Of a DNA stretch of 64,000 nucleotides, positions 1-11,927 are shown one piece after another (the stretch's first letter is position 1; every line of letters starts with the position of its first letter). The stretch is from Smallanthus sonchifolius. Its lineage: Eukaryota; Streptophyta; Magnoliopsida; Asterales; Asteraceae. The DNA lies in contig CM042042.1 of the NCBI GenBank assembly GCA_023525975.1, positions 43,721,880-43,785,879 on the forward strand, read 5' to 3'. The notes under the pieces are model-generated. The model was not told the origin of the DNA. It searched no databases and saw only the letters and a program-made list of their open reading frames with translations. A program made the translations under genes and the position numbers.

Positions 1-1
1 A

Positions 2-106
2 ATTCGTTGGAACTCGAAGCGCGGACCGGAATTCACGTGGGAGCGTGAGGATCAGATGATGCGCAAGTATCCTCATATGTTCAAGCACCCCATGCCAAAC
101 TCTTAA
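2..106 (+). pseudogene. 3' end of a Ty3/gypsy polyprotein (C-terminal chromodomain-like tail)
   Basis: Frame 2 is open from the window edge to a TAA at 104-106 and encodes about 34 residues, including RGPEFTWEREDQM and KYPHMF. This matches the usual C-terminal end of chromovirus (Tekay/Del-type) polyproteins, where 'FTWE.E..M...YP.LF' closes the chromodomain. A polypurine-tract-like run (GGGACGAAAATTCTTTCAAC, 125-144) and a TGTGACA LTR start follow, as expected at the 3' end of such an element. The rest of the element lies outside the window, so whether it is intact cannot be judged. Confidence 0.8.
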
Positions 107-154
107 GGTACTATTCTATTATTTGGGACGAAAATTCTTTCAACTATGAGATGA

Positions 155-1400
155 TGTGACACCTAAGAATTTTTTTTTTATTTATCTTAATTTTTGGGAC
201 GAAAATTCTTTCAACACGGAGATGATGTGACAATCCGGAATTTTTAGACTAACTCTGTTAGCTAAATCCAGTTAAGTCTTAACTTAATTAACCTAACTCA
301 AACTCCACGAACTATTTATGTCATTAATTGAACTATAACTATAGGGATTACTTGTGACATTAGTCCAAACTCCATTTCTGTTGACTCTTGAAGTCAAAAT
401 TCAAGTTTTGTATTCCTGTTGACTTTTAAAAAGTCAAAGTCGCTAACTTTGATTCAAAATTCAAATCCCACGATCGACATTCATTTGATTTTTTAACTGA
501 AAACACGTTCATGTCATTAACAATCATCATTAGGACCATTAACAGCTTCATCAATCGCAAATTAAACCAATTAATGGCTAATCAAACCATATCGGGCGAA
601 ACCGTCGACCCCTTCATCAAATTCGGTGAATCCTTGTATTGTTTTCACAAATTGAGCATACACACACCTAAATCGCATCAATCAGAAGCTGTTACGTACA
701 TCAATTCGACCGGAGAAGCTGTTGGAGTCGCCGGAGGTCAACCCCATCACCGTAGGCACCTGTTTTACTCGATCTCGATTCAGCTTTTTTTCGTTTTCAT
801 TCCTGGATCAAAATCCCTATGATAATTAGGGCTTAATCTATCGAATTCATCATGAACCCGTATCTAGGGTTCATCCAATTACGGTTTAATCGAACTCGAC
901 TCAAAACACGATTAAAATTCAATAAATTCACCTCGTTAGTTTCGCAAACTTCCAACCATTGAAAGCCCCATGTTAATTGAATCAAACAACATCAAATTTT
1001 TCAAGATCCAGAATCTAGGGTTCGTTCATATTTGATTTGGGGGTTTTGATCTTAACAACTACCTCAGCCAAATTAAACAACAGGGTTGGATTCGCAATCC
1101 TTTTTTTATCAAAAGCCCTATGATTCCAACTATTTTTATTATCAAAATAAAGCAAATTAAACAACAGGATTTGATTTTATTATCAAAAGCCAAAAAAATC
1201 ACCCGTAGGTTCGGGTTTATATTTTAAAACATATTTTTAATATTGTTTCTCACTTTTATAATAATATATTATATTATTATTTAACTTATAAACTCTGAAT
1301 AAAATAATATATTAATATTTTTTTCAATCCGTGACCCCAAATCAACTTATAAACTCCGAATAAATGTTAATTAATTGGTTTTTCAATTAAGGGTGTTACA
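155..1400 (+). mobile_element. Gypsy LTR, 5' part (copy L0), starting with a duplicated PPT module
   Basis: TGTGACA at 155 directly follows the polyprotein tail and PPT, so this is the 3' LTR of the element ending at 106. About 70 bp later the PPT-like run (GGGACGAAAATTCTTTCAAC) recurs, followed by a second TGTGACA at 226. The body resembles the LTRs at 6074-8646, 20889-23550 and 59565-64000 (repeated 'ctagggttc' blocks, 'gttgacttttaaaaagtcaaa', then AT-rich sequence around 1200-1320). It breaks at about 1400 where the pseudogene segment S begins. No coding capacity. Confidence 0.75.
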
Positions 1401-2446
1401 TAGTGACATGAATATCTTTCAAGAAAACGTGTGAGGAATATAAAAGTGACACTAATGCATCGTTTACTATGGTCAAACCTTGGGTGGTTTTGAAAAATTG
1501 TTGAAAAATGGACGAATGTCCCATTGATGGGACAATCATCAGAATGATAAAAAACCTCATCCGACAACGAAAATACTAGTCAACTTACTTCGGATGAGTG
1601 TAGTCACATTAACCTCAAGGACACAGACAATGAGTTTGAAATTCCCAAGGAACCAATTCGCCCTCACGAAAGGAACAACAAAGGTAAACGGGCAATATCA
1701 ACCTCTACACAGCCTGACTACAAGCAAAGTTTGGATAATAGATCGCATCAACTGAACAAGTTTAATGATTAAACCGAGATAAAGATCCAATAAAGGAATG
1801 CAGGACAAAAGACCACGGATATGAAGTTGTATTTTATAAATATCAACAATTTGGTAAGAGAGGAACTTGAACAATATTTGAAGATGAAACTATATTATTA
1901 TTTTTTAATTATCATTCTGTAATGCTTTAAAAAATTATCATTATTATGTTTTTTTTAATTAGTATTATTTTTTAAATAAAAAAAATTAGTAATTATTACA
2001 CAAAGAAGTCACACTCACTAAATCACCACGCACCTTCCGTGGTGTGAGTGTGACTAAACCCACTGATCAATTGGCTCCTACGTGGCAAAACTTTTTAGTC
2101 ACCTCACAGATTCTGTTTAGTGATTGCCACTCTGCTAACGTGACAGTGACAGTGACGTGACATAGCATGATTCATTTTCCAATGAAACCATTACACGTAG
2201 TCTTATAAGATGTAAACATGATAATCATAAAGGTAAGTTTTTTTTCTTTTTAAGAAAATAACCGTTCAGTGATCCAAAAACCCAGTCAAGAAATAGGTAT
2301 GTGGGGCCTTCATATTCTTGGTGGTGGCACCATCCCGTGGCATCGCCATAGGTGGCATGGTGTTCCCGTAAGATTATTGGTCCACCTCAACCCCAAGAGG
2401 GATGCATAAGGGTGAAAGGCGTGGGTTACCCGGGCCAAACCGAAAT
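1401..2446 (+). pseudogene. Segment S1: NAM-associated pseudogene fragment, array unit 1
   Basis: Near-identical to 8949-9985 but beginning abruptly at TAGTGACATG next to LTR sequence. It carries the MNIFQ... to W.VLKN part of the pseudogene (one extra A near 1422 shifts the frame), then AT-rich sequence and a small inverted repeat (GTCACACTCAC / GTGAGTGTGAC) near 2010-2055. Conserved antisense frames over this region are shadows of it. Confidence 0.6.
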
Positions 2447-3232
2447 AAAATTTGAGCATACACACACCTAAATCGCATCAATCAGAAGCTGTACGTACAT
2501 CAATTCGACCGGAGAAGCTGTTGGAGTCGCCGGTGGTCAACCCCGTCACCGTTGGCACATGTTTTACTCGATCTCCATCAATTCAGCATCCACTTAGGTA
2601 ATTGTTTACATGCTTTGTTTCGTTTTCATTCCTGGATCAAAAGCCCTATGATAATTAGGGCTTAATCTATCGAATTCATCGCGAACCCCTATCTAGGGTT
2701 CGTCCAATTACGGTTTAATCGAACTCGACTCAAAACACGATTAAAATTCAATTAATTCACTTGGTTAGTTTCGCAAACATCCAACAAATGAAAGTCCCAT
2801 GTTAATTGAATCAAACAACATCAAATTTTTCAAGATCCATAATCTAGGGTTCGTTCATATTTTATTTGGGGGTTATGATATTAACAACTACCTCAACCAA
2901 ATTAGACAACAGGGTTGGATTCGCAATCCTTTTTATATATCAAAAGTCCAATGATTCCAACTTTTTTTTTATCAAAATCAACCAAATTAAACAACAGGAT
3001 TTGATTTTATTTTCAAAAGCTCGAAAAATCACCCGTCGGTTCGGGTTAAGATTTTATAACTTATTTCTAATATTGTTTCTCACTTTTATAGTAATATATT
3101 ATATTATTATTCAACTTATAAACTCTGAATAAAATAATATATTTATATTATTTTTAAATCCGTGAGCCCAATTCAACTTATAAACTCTGAATAAATCTTT
3201 AATTAATTGGTTTTCCAATTAAGGGTGTTACA

Positions 3233-4251
3233 TAGTGACATGAATATCTTTCAAGAAACGTGTGACGAATATAAAAGTGATACTAATGCATCGTTTACTA
3301 TGGTCAAACCTTGGGTGGTTTTGAAAAATTGTTCAAAATGGACAAATGTCCCATTGATGGGGTAATCATCAAAACGATAAAAAACCTCATCCGACAACGA
3401 AAATACTAGTCAACTTACTTCGGATGAGCGTAGTCACATTAACCTCAAGGACACAGACAGTGAGTTTGAAATTCCCAAGGAACCGATTCGCCCTCACGAA
3501 AGGAACAACAAAGGTAAACGGGCAATAACAACCTCTACAGAGCCTGACTACAAGCAAAGTTTGGATAATAGATCGCGTTAGATGAACAAGTTTAATGATT
3601 AAACCGAGATAAAGATCCAACAAAGGAATGCAAGACAAAAGACCATGGATATGAACTTGCATTTTATAAATATCGACCATTCGGTAAGAGAGGAACTAGA
3701 ACAATATTTGAAGATGAAATTATATTATTTTTTTTTAATTATCATTTTGTAATGCTTTAAAAAATTAGCATTATTATGTTTTTTTATAAATAGTATTATT
3801 TTTTAAATAAAAAAAATTAGTAATTATTACACAAAGAAGTCACACTCACTAAATCACTACGCACCTTACGTGGTGTGAGTGTGACTAAACCCACTGATCA
3901 GTTGGCTCCTACGTGGCAAAACTTTTTAGTCACCTCACTGATTCTATTTAGTGATTGCCACTCTGCTAACGTGACAGTGACGTGACGTAGCATGATTCAT
4001 TTTTCAATGAAACCATTACACGTAGTCTTATAAGATGTAAACATAATAATAATAAAGGTAAGTTTTTTTGTCTTTTTAAGAAAATAACCGTTCAATGATC
4101 CAAAAATGAGTCAAGAAATAGGTATGCGGGGCCTTCATATTCTTACCGCCATAGGTGGTATGGTGTTCCCGTAAGATTGTTGGTCCACCTCAACCCCAAG
4201 TGGGATGCATAAGGGTGAAAGGTGTGGGTTACCCGGGCCAAACCGAAATAA
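3233..4251 (+). pseudogene. Segment S2: NAM-associated pseudogene fragment, array unit 2
   Basis: Second array copy of segment S, with the same start motif and the same pseudogene remnant. It lacks about 20 bp around 4145 (the 'ggcggtggcaccaccccgtgg' stretch of S4) and ends at the same ACCGAAATAAA junction into LTR sequence. Confidence 0.6.
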
Positions 4252-5038
4252 AAATTGAGCATACACACACCAAAATCACATCAATCAGAAGCTGTTACGT
4301 ACATCAATTCGACTGGAGAAGCTGTTGGAGTCGCCGGAGATCAACCCCGTCATCTTGGGCACCTGTTTTACTCGATCTCCATCGATTCGGCATCCATTCT
4401 GGTAATTGTTTACATGCTTTGTTTTGTTTTCATTCCTGGACCCAAAGCCCTATTATAATTAGGGCTTAATCTATCGAATTCATTGCGAACCCGTATCTAG
4501 GGTTCATCCAATTACGGTTTAATCGAACTCGACTCAAAACACAATTAAAATTCAATTAATTCACTTGGTTAGTTTCGCAAACATCCAACCATTGAAAGCC
4601 CCATGTTAATTGAATCAAACAACATCAATTTTTTCAAGATCCAGAATCTAGGGTTCGTTCATATTTGATTCGGGGGTTTTGATCTTAACAACTACCTCAA
4701 CCAAATTAAACAACAGGGTTGGATTCGCAATCCTTTTTTTTTATCAAAAGCCCTATGATTCCAACTATTTTTATTATCAAAATCAACCAAATTAAACAAC
4801 AGGATTTGATTTTATTATCAAAAGCTAGAAAAATCACCCGTAGGTTAGGGTTTAGATTTTATAACATATTTCTAATATTGTTTCTCACTTTTATAATAAT
4901 ATATTATATTATTATTCAACTTATAAACTCTGAATAAAATAATATATTTATATTAATTTTCAATCCGTGACCCCAATTCAACTTATAAACTCCGAATAAA
5001 TGTTTAATTAATTGGTTTTTCCAATTAAGGGTGTTACA

Positions 5039-6071
5039 TAGTGACATGAATATCTTTCAAGAAACGTGTGAGGAATATAAAAGTGATACTAATGCATCGT
5101 TTACTATGGCCAAACCTTGGGTGGTTTTGAAAAATTGTTCAACATGGACGAATGTCCCATTGATGGGACAATCATCAAAACGATAAAAAACCTCATCTGA
5201 CAACGTAAATACTAGTCAACTTACTTCGGATGAGCGTAGTCACATTAACCTCAAGGACACAGACAATGAGTTTGAAATTCCCAAGGAACCAATTCACCCT
5301 CACGAAAGGAACAACAAAGGTAAACGGGCAATAACAACGTCTACAGAGCCTAACTACAAGCAAAGTTTGGATAATAGATCGCATCAGATGAACAAGTTTA
5401 ATGATTAAACCGAGATAAAGATCCAACAAAGGAATGCAAAACAAAAGACCATGGATATGAAGTTGTATTTTATAAATATCAACCATTTGGTAAGAGAGGA
5501 ACTAGAAAAATATTTTAATGATGAAACTATATTATTATTTTTTAATTATCATTTTGTAATGCTTTAAAAAATTAGCATTATTAAGTTTTTTTATGATTAG
5601 TATTATTTTTTAAATAAAAAAAATTAGTAATTATTACACAAAGAAGTCACACTCACTAAATCACTACGCACCTTACGTGGTGTGAGTGTGACTAAACCCA
5701 CTGATTAGTTGGCTCCTACGTGGCAAAACTTTTTAGTCACCTCACTGATTCTGTTTAGTGATTGCCACTCTGCTAACGTGACGTAGCATGATTCCTTTTT
5801 CAATGAAACCATTACACGTAGTCTTATAAGATGTAAACATGATAATCATAAAGGTAAGTTTTTTTCTTTTTAAGAAAATAACCGTTCAGTGATCCAAAAA
5901 CCCAGTCAAGAAATAGGTATGTGGGGCCTTCATATTCTTGGCGGTGCGGTGGCACCATCCCGTGGCACCGCCATAGGTGGCATGGTGTTCCCATAAGATT
6001 GTTGGTCTACCTCAACCCCAAGTGGGATGCATAAGGGTGAAAGGCGTGGGTTACCTGGGCCAAACCGAAAT
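5039..6071 (+). pseudogene. Segment S3: NAM-associated pseudogene fragment, array unit 3
   Basis: Third array copy of segment S, same start and end junctions. It is about 20 bp longer than unit 2 around 5940-5965, where the gcggtggcacc stretch is kept and locally duplicated. Confidence 0.6.
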
Positions 6072-6841
6072 AAAAATTGAGCATACACACACCTAAATCG
6101 CATCAATCAGAAGCTGTTACGTACATCAATTTGACCGGAGAAGCTGTTGGAGTCGCCGGAGGTCAACCCCGTCACCTGTTTTACTCGATCTCCATCGATT
6201 CAGCATCCATTCTGGTAATTATTTACATACTTTGTTTCGTTTTCATTCCTGGATCAAAAGCCCTATGATAATTAGGGCTTAATCTATCGAATTCATCGTG
6301 AACCCGTATCATCCAATTACGGTTTAATCGAACTCGACTCAAAACACGATTAAATTCAATTAATTCACTTGGTTAGTTTCGCAAACATCCAACCATTGAA
6401 AGCCCCATGTTAATTGAATCAAACAACATCAAATCTTTCAAGATCCAGAATCTAGAGTTCGTTCATATTTGATTTGGGGGTTTTGATCTTAAAAACTACC
6501 TCAACCAAATTAAACAACAGGGTTGGATTCGCAATCCTATTTTTATCAAAAGCCCTATGATTCCAACTATTTTTATTATCAAAATCAACATATTTGATTC
6601 CAAGTTCTAAAACTAGGGTTTCGGTTTTCATATAAGAATTAAACGATTTTCTACTTAACGATTTCGCAATTAAACACCACCACAGGTTCGTTATAGACCG
6701 ACTAACAAAACCCATATGTTCTTTTGTTCAATCAAAATCTAATTCATTGGTTCTAGGGTGAGGATTGGGATCGATCGTGTACGGACACAGTAGTTTGCTG
6801 TTAAAACCATTTCGATCCGGAAATGTAAGCGATTCCCTAGT

Positions 6842-6900
6842 CGGCCGTAATGGTTAAGTCTGTGTGCTTGTGTGGGAGAGACCCGGGTTCGAGTCTCTCC
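6842..6900 (+). other. tRNA-like segment with B box inside gypsy LTR L3
   Basis: The segment holds TAATGGTTAAG (6848-6858, A-box-like) and GGTTCGAGTCT (6886-6896), a match to the pol III B box GGTTCGANTCC apart from the last base. GGAGAGAC and GTCTCTCC flank the B-box loop as a perfect 8 bp inverted repeat. The TGGTTAAG...GGTTCGA layout recalls serine/leucine tRNAs, but no full cloverleaf folds by eye, so it is not called a tRNA gene. Counterparts occur in three other LTRs of the family. Confidence 0.6.
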
Positions 6901-7189
6901 ACCTGTTTTTAATCTTAAATCATTTTCTGAGTATTATTTTAATATAAAATCAAACTCGATATTATTATTATATTATATTAAAACGTTTTAACCCAAAAAA
7001 TCACCCGTAGGTTCGGGTTTAGATTTTATAACATATTTCTAATATTGTTTTCTCACTTTTATAATGATATATTATATTATTATTCAACTTACAAACTCCA
7101 AATACAATAATATATTTATATTATTTTTCAATCTGTGACCCCAATTAAATAATATATTTAAATATGTAGAGACATATACTTTAATAAGA

Positions 7190-7714
7190 TGTTGTCATTA
7201 ATGTATTTTGAACAATGTTTACTTAGTTTCCTTTATTATAATTTCAGTTTCTGTAATTTACAGCTTTATTTAGTAATGTCTGGGCATCGAAACTACTTAG
7301 TTTCGATTGAGTTATGTTTAATCGAAACTAGTAGTTTCCATAGATAGTAGTTTCGACAGTTTATTCTATCACTTGTAAATGCTCAACCGAAACTACTAGT
7401 TTCGGTTAGCATAGTTTCGATGGCTGTCAAACTACTATAAATAGCCTAGTTTGAGAATGTTTAGGGTGTGAGTAGCGGTTGTAACCCTGAACTTTCTCTT
7501 TCACTGTTCTTGAAGAATTAATACAATTTGCATTTGCTTTATGCATTGTTCTTACACTTTTATAACTGTTTTGGATTGATTCTGAGTGTGGTTAGCCTGT
7601 TAACTTCACCAAATCTGTTTATCTCCACTGTTTCACCACCATACACACAGATTCCGCCTGTGTGTTTGTGTAATCGATCATCTAAGTGATTTCTGAGTGA
7701 AATCAGGACCTACA
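7190..7714 (+). mobile_element. Ty1/copia-type LTR (5' LTR remnant)
   Basis: The segment begins TGTTGTC, contains a TATA-box-like CTATAAATAG near 7435, and ends ...CCTACA. Two bases later comes TGGTATCAGAGC (7717-7728), the primer-binding site for initiator tRNA-Met. About 270 bp of untranslated leader follow, then the host gypsy LTR resumes near 7995. No gag/pol or second LTR is present, so this is a truncated remnant. The 5' boundary at TG is my best guess. The interior carries several inverted copies of CGAAACTA.TAGTTTCG. Confidence 0.65.
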
Positions 7715-7716
7715 AT

Positions 7717-7728
7717 TGGTATCAGAGC
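7717..7728 (+). other. Primer-binding site (initiator tRNA-Met) of the copia remnant
   Basis: TGGTATCAGAGC is the standard complement of the 3' end of plant initiator tRNA-Met. It lies two bases after the LTR end, as in most Ty1/copia elements, and fixes the LTR boundary and plus orientation. Confidence 0.85.
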
Positions 7729-8646
7729 TTTATGCTCTTGATTCGTGAGTATTATCAGGTTTTAGTAATCGATTCTAGGTGATTTGTGTGGTTTTTCGTT
7801 GGTTTCTGCTTCACATTTTTTGATGCACTGTTTCATTAATTTTGCTATTGTTTTATCGGTTTCCGACGTCGTTTGTTAGAAATTTCGAGATTGGAGGTTG
7901 GTTTCGTGATCAGGAGGTTTAGTTGAAGATTTTTGCTTGATTGGATTTGTATTTCCGAGATATTGATTTCTGAAGCAATTCATCAATGGATTTTGAGTAG
8001 TACATACGTAACTCAGGTGAGTTTTCACGACCCCTTTTAGTGTTTTAAACTGGAGGAGAAAACATGACGTAAACGCTTTTGATTTCTGTAATTCACATAT
8101 GTTATCACTTGTATGACTATGCGTACACATCTATCATTAAAGTCCTCACATCGGACCGTTAATATGAACATAGCGAGGTAATTTGAGTAGTACTACTGGG
8201 TTTGACAAACCTCACCGACGTTAGTCGCGCTAACTCGATTAGAGGTCGAACCGGTGCAATATTGACCTAAACATGTACCATGGTTAATAGGCCTGGTGGG
8301 AGGCAAACACATAAACAGTCAGCTTTCGGTTGCGAGCGCATTAGTAAACATGTATATGGGTTAGCTACCTGTTGATATATACTAGGACATGCATGGAGTC
8401 CTATTATTGATTTCTTATTTATCAAGACGTTTAAACTATTTTTATTTATGTTATTTTGGACTAGACTTTGGGCGCGTTTGTTTTACGCATTTACTTTTAT
8501 TTATCGCTTCCGCATTTACTATGAACTTTTATGATATTTTTTTCACTTGAGTCCCATATAGTGTCGTTTGATGTAACTAACGACTGAGATCCTGGTTTGT
8601 CACGCATCAAATGGTAAAACTCCGTTAGTCGAATTTGGGTGTGTGA

Positions 8647-8814
8647 TAATATTCATAAGATACATCATAAATTACTACATCCCTAGCTTGAGCACATAAA
8701 ATCATAGATATACTCGACAAATTATATAGTCAACGATTGCTAAATTGGCGGTTGTCACACTATATAGGAGTGAACCAAAAATCCAACATTTTTTGGAAAC
8801 AAATTCGAGAAAAA
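8647..8814. other. Unassigned stretch between gypsy LTR end and pseudogene S4
   Basis: AT-rich DNA with no recognisable domain. It probably represents the 5' part of the decayed pseudogene or its flank, which the array copies lack. Confidence 0.3.
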
Positions 8815-9425
8815 GTTTCTTCAAGCAATGTGACAAAGAGAATATCGTACATCCGACATAATATAGTCTAAATGGAGGGATATTCGTTTAATGGTTGAAA
8901 GTTTGGCGGTATTTACAACAACAAAATAAACAACCGACGTAATGGTGCTAGTGACATGAATATCTTTCAAGAAACGTGTGAGGAATATAAAAGTGATACT
9001 AATGCATCGTTTACTATGGTCAAACCTTGGGTGGTTTTGAAAAATTGTTCAAAATGGACGAATGTCCCATTGATGGGACAATCATCAAAACGATAAAAAA
9101 CCTCATCCGACAATGAAAATACTAGTCAACTTACTTCGGATGAGCGTAGTCACATTAACCTCAAGGACACAGACAATGAGTTTGAAATTCCCAAGGAACC
9201 AATTCGCCCTCACGAAAGGAACAACAAAGGTAAACGGGTAATAACAACCTCTACAGAGTCTGACAACAAGCAAAGTTTGGATAATAGATCGCATCAGATG
9301 AACAAATTTAATGATTAAACCGAGATAAAGATCCAACAAAGGGAAGCAAGACAAAAGACCATGGATATGAAGTTGTATTTTATAAATATCGACCATTTGG
9401 TAAGAGAGGAATTAGAACAATATTT
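8815..9425 (+). pseudogene. Decayed NAM-associated-domain protein ('GST T3-like'; Harbinger ORF1 type), copy S4
   Basis: Plus-strand reading gives KFGGIYNNKINNRRNGASD, then MNIFQETCEEYKS, then a FTMVKPWVVLKNCSKWT-like stretch, then KIQQREARQKTMDMK. This order (IYNN.INNR.SGASD, EYK, F....W.VLK..PKW, charged coiled C-terminus) is typical of plant NAM-associated proteins, often annotated 'glutathione S-transferase T3-like' and linked to PIF/Harbinger ORF1. In-frame stops interrupt it (upstream of the IYNN block and after the PLMGQSSK region), so it is dead. The same DNA from 8949 on is repeated in the 1.8 kb array. The function assignment is inference from motif order. Confidence 0.6.
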
Positions 9426-10073
9426 GAAAATGAAACTATATTATTATTTTTTAATTATCATTTTGTAATGCTTTAAAAAATTAGCATTATTATGTTTTTT
9501 TGTAATTAGTATTATCTTTAAAATAAAAAAATTAGTAATTATTACACAAACAAGTCACACTCACTAAATCACTACGCACCTTACATGGTCAAAGTGTGAC
9601 TAAACCCACTGATCAGTTAGCGCATACGTGGCAAAACTTTTTGGTCACCTCACTGATTATGTTTAGTGATTGCCACTCTGCTAACGTGACAGTGACGTGA
9701 CGTAGCGTGATTCTTTTTTCAATGAAACCATTACACATAGTCTTATAAGATGTAAACATGATAATCGTAAAGGTAAGTTTTTTTTTTCTTTTTAAGAAAA
9801 TAACCGTTCAGTGATCCAAAAAACCAGTCAAGAAATAGGTATGCGGGGCCTTCATATTCTTGGCGGTGGCACCACCCCGTGGCACCGCCATAGGTGGCAT
9901 GATGTTCCCGTAAGATTGTTGGTCCACCTCAACCCCAAGTGGGATGCATAAGGGTGAAAGGGGTGGGTTACCCGGGCCAAACCGAGTAAGAGAGAGGCTG
10001 GCCGTGTAAATGGGCTACACCGCCCCCAACACTTCGAATAGCTTGTCCGAGTACTTTTACTCGGGTGAACTAA

Positions 10074-10099
10074 CTCTCTCTCTCTCTCTCTCTCTCTCT
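10074..10099 (+). repeat. (CT)n microsatellite
   Basis: About 13 consecutive CT dinucleotides, just downstream of segment S4. An antisense frame rich in Arg-Glu across it is an artefact of the repeat. Confidence 0.9.
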
Positions 10100-10129
10100 T
10101 GGACTCCACCACTACCACATACACCATTT

Positions 10130-11212
10130 TTATTTAAAGTGAGTGAGTAAATGAGTAAGGTGTTTCTAATGAAATCTGAGTAAATGATTAGTTTTAAGGT
10201 GACATAATTCTAGTGAACTGTTTTGATGAGTAAATGATCTCGTTCACGCGGAGTATAATAAATCCTCAATAAATCTCACCTACGAGCAAATAAGCACGGT
10301 ATCATGCACAACCTGACGCACAAGACTTGAGATTCGTACACTTTATTCTATCGTTTACACTCTTGGTTCTCTAAAAATAATATAAAAAAGTTTTTGTTAA
10401 AATTATTTTTTAATTTTGACAATTTATTAAAAAAGTTAAGTAAATTATGCGTCAAATCAATTGTTGATGTTTTTCTACAATTCGGATGTTACATTATTTC
10501 CTGGGTCTTTTTTTCAGCCGAGCTCGCTCGCATACAATCATTATGTCCAATATTTATACCAAGCTAAAACCATAATTAAGAGCATCAGTAACGCACCGAA
10601 GAGTATGAGGACTTTCATGTCGCCTTTTTGGCGAAAACCTCACCGACACAAGGACCACCAAGGCTCTCCCCTCCTTTCTCTTACCCTCCCTCTTACAGAA
10701 GTCGTTAGCCAACATTTTTTTTATCTCTCTCTTCTAACTCAGCCATCTCTCCTCCATATTGACGTCCGGGAGGGTCGATGAACCCCAATTGTAGATTGTC
10801 TTACAATATTCCTCAGACTAAACCTACCAGGCTCGTTAGCGGGTGAATTTGTCTTGCCTAAGGCCCAACAAAATCTCAACTTCGCGGTTCACACTTGACT
10901 TGTCCCGTCAATAAGTGGCGGATCTAGATAATAGATATTTTTCTAATGGCATTTTTTAATATGTTACGAATGTGTATTACATTTCAGTAACATTGTATAT
11001 TTTTGAACGATAACGTTACATAGCCTTGAAGCCTTGAATAATGACACGCTAAGATGAAAGGAACACAAAGTGTGGAGATTTTGTAATGTTTCAAATTTTT
11101 ATTATGAAATGATAACTTTTTAAAAGTATAATAGGGTGGGAGAGTATTTTTTTTAAATCAAACAAAATAATAAAATAAAAAGAATTAAAAACATTTTACC
11201 CATTAAAAAAAT
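10130..11212. other. Non-coding stretch without recognised features
   Basis: About 1.1 kb of AT-rich sequence with a C/T-rich patch at 10660-10760. The short reading frame at 10461-10781 has no recognisable domain and biased composition, so it is not called. Confidence 0.4.
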
Positions 11213-11687
11213 GGCAAATGTCATAAAAAACCAACATGGTTTCTAGTTTTTCTCATAAAAGTTGTTCAACAATTTTTTACATTTAAAAAACCAACATACT
11301 CTCTTTTTTTTCTTACAAAAATCACTCAACCAATTTTTGCACATAAAAAACCAACATATTTTCTTGTTTTTCTCACAAAAGTCACTCGACAACTATTTAT
11401 CCTAGCAAATGAATTAACAGAAGCAAGGCAAAGGATTCATTTGCTCTTGCTTCTGCAAGTCGATTCTCTTTGCTTTCCTTTTGCAGATTCATTTTTTAAG
11501 ATAAATAGTTGTCGATAAATTTTTGTGAGAAAAACAAAAAAATATGTTGGTTTTTTATGTGCAAAAATTTGTTGAAGGACTTTTGTGAGAAAAAAAAAAA
11601 GTATGTTGGATTTTTATATGTAAAAAATTATTGATGAACTTTTATAAAATAAACCAAAAAGTATGTTTCTTTATATAGCATTTGCCC
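11213..11687. mobile_element. Foldback/MULE-like MITE with 10 bp target-site duplication
   Basis: Ends are GGCAAATG and CATTTGCC(C). Long inverted arms (about 200 bp each) contain three imperfect direct repeats of about 65 bp with ACCAACAT (or ATGTTGG) and CTCACAAAA blocks. The short centre has its own inverted pieces (CAAATGAAT / ATTCATTTG; GAAGCAAG / CTTGCTTC). TTAAAAAAAT flanks both sides (11203-11212 and 11688-11697). A 9-10 bp duplication suggests the Mutator superfamily; it is non-coding. Confidence 0.75.
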
Positions 11688-11697
11688 TTAAAAAAAT

Positions 11698-11927
11698 AAT
11701 ATATCACAAAGATTATTCTTAAAAGAAGAGAAAAACAAACTTGGTCGGATATCTTAGTTTAAACCGTACAAAAATCTACCAACTAGATTCGAGCCAATGG
11801 ACGACACTTTGACTAAAATAACCCTTGTTTATCCTAACATGAAAAACAACACATTTCAATTCATGCCCTTAAACTTTAAACAACTGCCAAAAGAGCCTCT
11901 CTAAAGTCTAAACCTTGATATAAAAAA
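11698..11927. other. Probable 3' flank / 3' UTR of the GASA gene
   Basis: AT-rich sequence immediately downstream (minus sense) of the GASA stop codon. On the minus strand AACACATTTCAAT-type stretches precede AT-rich DNA, but no clear AATAAA signal could be fixed. The transcript end is unknown. Confidence 0.3.

Larger units (their letters stand above)
654..6078 (+). repeat. Tandem macro-repeat, three units of about 1.8 kb, LTR fragment fused to pseudogene segment
   Basis: The marker GAGCATACACACACC occurs at 654, 2454, 4257 and 6079, giving periods of 1800, 1803 and 1822 bp. Each unit is an LTR piece (about 750-790 bp) followed by segment S (about 1.0 kb, starting TAGTGACATGAATATC at 1401, 3233 and 5039). 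The LTR pieces at 654-1400, 2454-3232 and 4257-5038 lack a roughly 450 bp stretch with the tRNA-like region that is present in the LTR at 6074-8646, so the deletion came before the amplification. Units differ by scattered substitutions and small indels. Segment S occurs once more, outside the array, at 8949. Confidence 0.85.
6074..8646 (+). mobile_element. Gypsy LTR (copy L3), interrupted by a copia LTR fragment
   Basis: The segment starts at the S-to-LTR junction (ACCGAAATAAAAATTGAGC) and continues through the tRNA-like region at 6842-6900. It is interrupted at about 7190-7995 by a copia LTR and leader, then resumes with 'actcaggtgagttttcacg', 'cggaccgttaatatg' and 'gtagtactactgggtttgac'. 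It ends near GAATTTGGGTGTGTGATA, comparable with the clean LTR end GGGGGTGTCACA at 23550. It is non-coding and degenerate. Confidence 0.7.

Noticed and set aside
6842..6900. A functional tRNA gene
   Set aside because: B box and an A-box-like motif are present, but acceptor and anticodon stems do not form; it recurs inside LTRs.
3387..9396. A 97-codon antisense frame repeated several times (starting MVDIYKIQ), seemingly conserved
   Set aside because: It is the complement of the NAM-associated pseudogene in segment S; conservation reflects recent duplication of the DNA.
10461..10781. 106-codon frame, plus strand
   Set aside because: No homology recognised, no start context or splice partners, biased composition from a C/T-rich patch.
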